DNA of 64,000 nt from positions 1 through 64,000 of the forward strand of contig JAUZSQ010000110.1 in NCBI GenBank assembly GCA_030949325.1, written 5' to 3'. Both the position numbers and the translations under genes were made by a program. Under the pieces are notes generated by a model. That model did no database searches. It was given only the letters and a program-made list of their open reading frames with translations, and had not been told where the DNA came from. This stretch comes from Sulfurovum sp. (GTDB taxonomy: Bacteria > Campylobacterota > Campylobacteria > Campylobacterales > Sulfurovaceae). This document shows positions 59,676-64,000 of this stretch, piece by piece (the first letter of the stretch is position 1; every line of letters starts with the position of its first letter).

Positions 59676-59909
59676 ATGGAAAATACAGAACATAAAAATA
59701 ATCCCTTACATGGGGTAAAATTACTACAAATTATTGAAGAACTAGAAGCAGAATATGGCTGGGAGATGCTCAGTACATTTATTGATATACGTTGTTTCAG
59801 CTATGACCCTAGTGTCAATTCCTCATTAAAGTTTTTGAGGAAAACACCTTGGGCAAGAGCCAAGGTTGAAACGCTCTATCTTGTGATGTTACGCAAACAA
59901 CAAGCTTAA
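59676..59909 (+). CDS. VF530/DUF2132 family small DNA-binding protein
   Basis: 77 residues. NPLHGVKLLQIIEELEAEYGWEMLSTFIDIRCFSYDPSVNSSLKFLRKTPWARAKVETLYL matches the family along its whole length. Structure-based reports suggest DNA binding. Overlaps by four bases the convergent DUF2853 gene. Confidence 0.88.
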   Translation: MENTEHKNNPLHGVKLLQIIEELEAEYGWEMLSTFIDIRCFSYDPSVNSSLKFLRKTPWARAKVETLYLVMLRKQQA

Positions 59910-60481
59910 GACAAAAAAGATTCTTTGTTAAACTTTTGGGCTAAACGGTAGTAGAATGTGGCACGATATTTTCGACGTACCCCTTTGAGTTCTTGGCATA
60001 CTTCTTGAATAGAGGCTTCTAAGAGTACTTTACTCTCTGTGAGTTCAAGCTTTTTGACCAAAAAATTTCTGCGTACAGTATCAAGTTCTTTGGGTTCAGA
60101 ACATGCAACGAGTTCAGCATTTTTTCTATAAATTGAAGGTCCAAGATTTTTGACAATATGTGCTAAAAGGTCTTTATCAACTTCTCCATAGTGTTTTTGA
60201 ATATCTTTGGTATAGAGTATAATTTTTTCTTCTTTTTTAGTCAAAGGTTTCTTTGCTATCGATTTTTTGGCAATTTTTTTCTTTGGTTTTTTATGAGGAG
60301 TGACCACAGGTTCTTTAGCTGTCTCTTCTGTGAGAACCACTTCTTTTTCTACTCTCTCTTGAGGTTTATCACGTTTGATGACCTCTTCGTAGAGGACTTG
60401 TTCTTTATAGGGTGTACCTAGGTGTAAGATTTTATCTTTACTCTGTTTTAAAAATTTACCTAGATTTTGAATGAGTGCCAT
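59906..60481 (-). CDS. DUF2853 family protein with basic N-terminal linker
   Basis: 191 residues. The C-terminal ~110 residues carry the family pattern (YGEVDKDLLAHIVKNLGPSIYRKNAELVACSEPKELDTVRRNFLVKKLEL, KYRATFYYRLAQKF). The N-terminal 80 residues are Lys-rich (HKKPKKKIAKKSIAKKPLTKK), histone-tail-like, and suggest nucleic-acid contact. GGAG precedes the ATG. Confidence 0.75.
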   Translation of the reverse strand: MALIQNLGKFLKQSKDKILHLGTPYKEQVLYEEVIKRDKPQERVEKEVVLTEETAKEPVVTPHKKPKKKIAKKSIAKKPLTKKEEKIILYTKDIQKHYGEVDKDLLAHIVKNLGPSIYRKNAELVACSEPKELDTVRRNFLVKKLELTESKVLLEASIQEVCQELKGVRRKYRATFYYRLAQKFNKESFLS

Positions 60482-60529
60482 GATAGCTCCTTTTCCGTAA
60501 TTAATATAGTCGTATTATAACATAACTCT

Positions 60530-61495
60530 TTAATACTCTTTTAGTGCCTCATTGATTTGTATGTATGCCATCAATGGGGTACTTTCAAAATAAGGTATAT
60601 CATGCTCTTTGGCAAAGGTGCGTGTGATTTTTTGTATTTTGAGTAGATTAAATCTTGGGGCTTTGGGAAAGAGATGGTGTTCGATTTGGGTATTGAGTCC
60701 TCCATAGAACCAATGGACTAAAAATCCACCTGTTAAAGAACGGCTTCCTCTCATTTGTAATTCCATCCAAGAAAAATGTTTGGCTTCTTCATCATTGAAA
60801 GTCTCACAGCCCAAATGGTTGGTAATAAAGCCAAAGGAGAGCCAAGGAGAGAGTACAAAACTCATCACAATAGCAACGATGATTGTATCTAATCCTCCTA
60901 TTTGTAAATACAATGTTCCCCAAACCAAAGGCCAATGGAGTAACATAAGTGAGAGTTCCCCCCAAAGTTTACGTGTGATTACAAAATGATAAGATTGGGC
61001 AATAAAGGCAGGAAACATAAAAAACATCGCACCCCAAAAGACGATATGTTTATATTTTTTGAGAAAAGGGCTGTTTCCTTTTTGGTCATGGGTAAATGCA
61101 CCATCCAATGCCAAAATATCAGCATCTTTTTCTACAATATTACAGTAGGTATGGTGATTGACATTATGTTTATAGTCCCACCATGAAGAAGAGTTGGAGA
61201 GAATGAGAGCCGAAAAAGGATAAGAGAGCTTTTTGGAAAGGGCTTTGTTTTTGAAGTATTGTGTATGTAAAATATCATGTGAGGCAAAGACCGAACGCGT
61301 AAAAAGCATGGTCAAAAATAGTGCCAAAAGGACAGGGTGCCATAGTGGAGCAGTCCACAAGGCAAGTGTGAGACAGCAGAGGATGGCTAACATCTCTATA
61401 CTCCCACGAATGGGTACGCGACTGAGTAATCCAGCTTCTTTTACTTGGATTTTGAGGGAATCAAATATTTCAGGGTATTCTAGTAATTTCGACAT
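60530..61495 (-). CDS. Membrane fatty acid desaturase, front-end (delta-6) type
   Basis: 321 residues, four membrane helices. Three histidine boxes bind the di-iron centre: HDILHTQ, HNVNHH and QIEHHLFP. Glutamine in the third box (QxxHH) is the mark of front-end desaturases rather than the usual bacterial delta-9 enzymes. No cytochrome b5 domain is fused. Substrate cannot be told from sequence. Confidence 0.82.
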   Translation of the reverse strand: MSKLLEYPEIFDSLKIQVKEAGLLSRVPIRGSIEMLAILCCLTLALWTAPLWHPVLLALFLTMLFTRSVFASHDILHTQYFKNKALSKKLSYPFSALILSNSSSWWDYKHNVNHHTYCNIVEKDADILALDGAFTHDQKGNSPFLKKYKHIVFWGAMFFMFPAFIAQSYHFVITRKLWGELSLMLLHWPLVWGTLYLQIGGLDTIIVAIVMSFVLSPWLSFGFITNHLGCETFNDEEAKHFSWMELQMRGSRSLTGGFLVHWFYGGLNTQIEHHLFPKAPRFNLLKIQKITRTFAKEHDIPYFESTPLMAYIQINEALKEY

Positions 61496-61614
61496 ACTAC
61501 TCTCTTTTAGGGATTTAGTTTGGGGTATTATAACGGTTATTTGATTAAGATTTTCTCTATTTATGAGATAACTATACTAAAATTATGTTAAAATATAAGA
61601 TAAAGGGAAGAATA

Positions 61615-62172
61615 ATGAAAAATATCCTAGGCATTATATTTATAGTATTTCTTACACTTCAAGTACAGGCAGAAACACCTTCACTCAAGGTAGCACAAAA
61701 GTTAATCATAGGTTCGAGTACCAATCAAGCATCTTTGGATGCTGTCAAACGCTATTGTACTCAAAATGTCACGCTTCATGCCCTACAAGAAGAACATAAC
61801 TTTACTATTACTATGGAAAAATTGGGTGAATATAATGTGACCGTGATTGCACCTATTGATTCTATCACCTTACGCAATACCTTATTTATTTTGTTAAGTC
61901 CTATGTTTGAAGATATTTTTTATGTGGAACAACCTTTAAAACTAGAAAAGTTAGTTATAGAAGAGGGGCATCGTGAGGAACAAATCCTATGGGTCTATTA
62001 TGGTGTAGGGTTACAATGGATGGTGTTATTATGCTTATCCTTGATTGGATTAGTGCTTTCTATTCAAAATAGAAGAAGAGTTAATCAACTCATCCAAAGT
62101 CAAAATAGCCTACAAGTACAGCAAAATAAAATAGAAAGTGAAATACAAATATTGGGTAAAAATAATGCATAA
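61615..62172 (+). CDS. Signal-peptide protein with C-terminal membrane helix and coiled coil
   Basis: 185 residues from ATG 61615, behind AAAGGGA. Cleavable signal peptide (NILGIIFIVFLTLQVQA), a ~100-residue periplasmic domain, a membrane helix (WMVLLCLSLIGLVLSI) and a short cytoplasmic coiled coil. Overlaps the hybrid kinase gene. Layout resembles a periplasmic sensing partner of that kinase. Confidence 0.7.
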   Translation: MKNILGIIFIVFLTLQVQAETPSLKVAQKLIIGSSTNQASLDAVKRYCTQNVTLHALQEEHNFTITMEKLGEYNVTVIAPIDSITLRNTLFILLSPMFEDIFYVEQPLKLEKLVIEEGHREEQILWVYYGVGLQWMVLLCLSLIGLVLSIQNRRRVNQLIQSQNSLQVQQNKIESEIQILGKNNA

Positions 62173-64000
62173 GTACTTTTTTATAGGGGTACTACTTTTT
62201 TCTATGAGTGCTTCTGCTATAGCTATAAACAGTGTGATTGTTCTGTCTTATGGCAATTTGGAGAGTATTGAAGAGGACCAACTGACGTATCAGCTCTTGA
62301 ATGTAACTATCAATGCTCAAACCCGTATCAAGCCTATGCATACACAGTATATCTTAGAAGTAGGACCTTATCCTAGTAATGAAATGTTGGCATTGAGTTA
62401 TATGATACTTAAAGGTACTTTCCCTCATGCTGTCATTATCGAAGAAGAACCCAAAAAAAGCACAAAGATAAAAGTAGCGTCTGTTATTGAAGCTACTAGC
62501 ACAGAGGAAAAGACCGATAACTCAGTATGGGTAGCACTCTTTACTTTGGCGATTGTAGGTATTTTATTTATGTTTTTATCTTCAAATCAAATTAAACGTT
62601 TGAAGTTGGAACATAGCAAGATAAAGTCTAGGCATCAGCAACTAGAAGCAAGACAGCATGAAGTCTTGTCCAGTATGGGGGAGAATATTCATAATATTGC
62701 CAAAGAATCTATCAATCATACGAGTATCATCGCGGAAAAAGTCAAAAATACGCCCTTACATAAAGTGATGACAAAAGTCATAAGTACAGAAAATGAATTG
62801 CTAGATATGACAGATGACCTTATTAAGTTTTTACGTCTTAAGTCCAAAAAAGTACACATACAAAATGAAGTGTTTAACTTTAATCATGTACTTAATGAAG
62901 TCGCAGGATTGCTACATTATACCTATAAGCAAAATGATACAGAACTGATTTTTAATATTGATAAAAATGTACCTAAGAATATGAAAGCCGATTCTCTGCA
63001 TTTGGGTCAAGTTTTGACCAATATTCTAGAATACCTTATTCAACATAATCAAAGCCATGAGATTATCTTGGAAGTTACGATGATGTCGAGCTTCAAAGAG
63101 GGACTGGCCTTACGATGTTATATCAATACCGATATGATGATCGAAAATAAAGCACACCTTTTTGACTCTTATTATGATGATGTGTCGCGTAAATATGTAG
63201 GATTGGGCTTATTCGTAGCACAAGAGCTTACCCATTTGATGGATGGGGAGTTAATCGTAATTGACCGTGATGATGGTGGGAATAGTTTACGACTGAGTAT
63301 CCCGATAAAGGAAAAAAGTGATGAAAAGCGAAAATATCGTTTACCTAATAAAGGCTTGGTAGGTAAAAAGGTTTTATTAGTAGATAAGAGTCCTAGTGCA
63401 GCACTTGCCACCAAAAAGCTATTCGAGTACTTTAAGGCTGAGGTCAAAATTGTTTCGGCTAAAAACTTTACTCACTATGGTGTCAACTTTTCAGAGTATG
63501 ATATCGTGGCATTGAGTAATAGCCTTTTTAGCTTTAAGGATATTTCTCTTCTGACAAAACTCAAAAAGAACAAGGTCTAAAGGTGATGAGTTTGGACAAC
63601 CTTTTTTCTTCTGAGACCTTATTTTTGCATGATGCCATAGATATTCGGCTCAAAAAACCTTTGACACAAGAGTATGTATTTGATACCCTCATTGAACTCT
63701 ATGAAGATACACTTGTAGCATCCGTACCCCATGATGATACCTTGTCTGCTGTACCTGTATATAAGCATAGGATTCAAGGGATTCCAAATGTGAACCTAGA
63801 AAGTTTTAAGTGCTTTAGAAATAAGCATCTCTTGATTGTTGAAGATAATATTATTAATCAAAAAGTCCTGATGAGTATTTTGGGTAAGTCAGGAATGATA
63901 TTGCATATTGCCAACAATGGTAAAGAGGCCGTGGATTTTATTCGTAGTAGTAATATGCCTATTGAATTTATCTTTATGGATATTAATATGCCTATCATGG
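62165..64000 (+). CDS. Hybrid sensor kinase, degenerate kinase core, runs off the window (one-base frameshift)
   Basis: Start ATG 62165 (MHKYFFIGVLLFSMSASAIA, signal peptide). A periplasmic domain like that of the previous gene, then a membrane helix (WVALFTLAIVGILFMFLS) and a HisKA-like helix without the usual HE-x-R-T-P box (SSMGENIHNIAKESINHTS). HATPase motifs QVLTNILEYLIQHN and YVGLGLFVAQELTHLMDGEL. Receiver 1 (KKVLLVDKSPSAALATKKLF...) lacks a clear phospho-Asp. The frame breaks near 63575; in the next frame come receiver 2 LLIVEDNIINQKVL and IFMDINMPIM, which is complete at its phosphoacceptor. Incomplete at 64000. Confidence 0.75.

Overview
The window looks like a chromosomal (contig-end) segment of a Campylobacterota bacterium of the Sulfurovum/Sulfurimonas/Arcobacter kind. 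The reasons are AT-rich DNA, the housekeeping order purE - glyQ - NIF3-like - zinc-ribbon coiled-coil protein - waaA - rluA-like - ffh - rpsP - khpA - rimM - trmD - rplS, an ftsI/ftsW/murG block, a prfB without the programmed frameshift, and CxxCH cytochrome and hybrid-kinase genes. This assignment rests on protein recognition, not on rRNA, which is absent. No tRNA, rRNA or CRISPR array was found.

Layout. 1-7 kb is accessory: a decayed IS66 copy, a MoxR AAA+ ATPase, a vWA-FGE (formylglycine-generating-enzyme fold) protein, a RAYT transposase with four GTAG-footed REP hairpins, and a second FGE protein. The 3' ends of the two FGE genes look like variable regions of a diversity-generating retroelement (DGR). 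7-23.7 kb is mostly housekeeping: rpsB-tsf, a LolD-like ATPase, a diheme cytochrome, a Septu-like remnant, prfB, panC, ftsI, ftsW, murG, alaS, maf. 23.7-29.1 kb is a wrecked defence locus: a PLD-SNF2 helicase cut by an IS, then the 3' remnant of an Eco57I-type restriction-methyltransferase. 29-35 kb holds bioF, a class A PBP, a CPA1 antiporter and glnA. 35-41 kb holds VapBC, a large sensor kinase with a receiver partner, small membrane proteins and REP-like hairpins. 41-59 kb is the conserved housekeeping run with three ATPase loci slotted between its genes: an OLD-like ATPase pair, a DUF262/SMC-like ATPase pair and an NTPase-TPR gene. 59-64 kb holds smpB, DUF2132, DUF2853, a fatty-acid desaturase and a periplasmic/hybrid-kinase pair that runs off the end.

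Mobile DNA. A 120-bp MITE family with 6-bp target duplications occurs three times (inside IS66, inside an IS4-like transposase, inside a membrane-protein gene). Its ends match those of the IS4-like element, which is the likely mobilising element. REP hairpins with a GTAG foot are scattered from 5 to 53 kb.

Quality caution. At least a dozen genes carry exactly one inserted or missing base, including rpsB, panC, glnA, waaA and a class A PBP. In most of them, undoing that one base restores a full family-length frame. Most of these are probably consensus errors. I give such genes as one feature and state where the indel lies.
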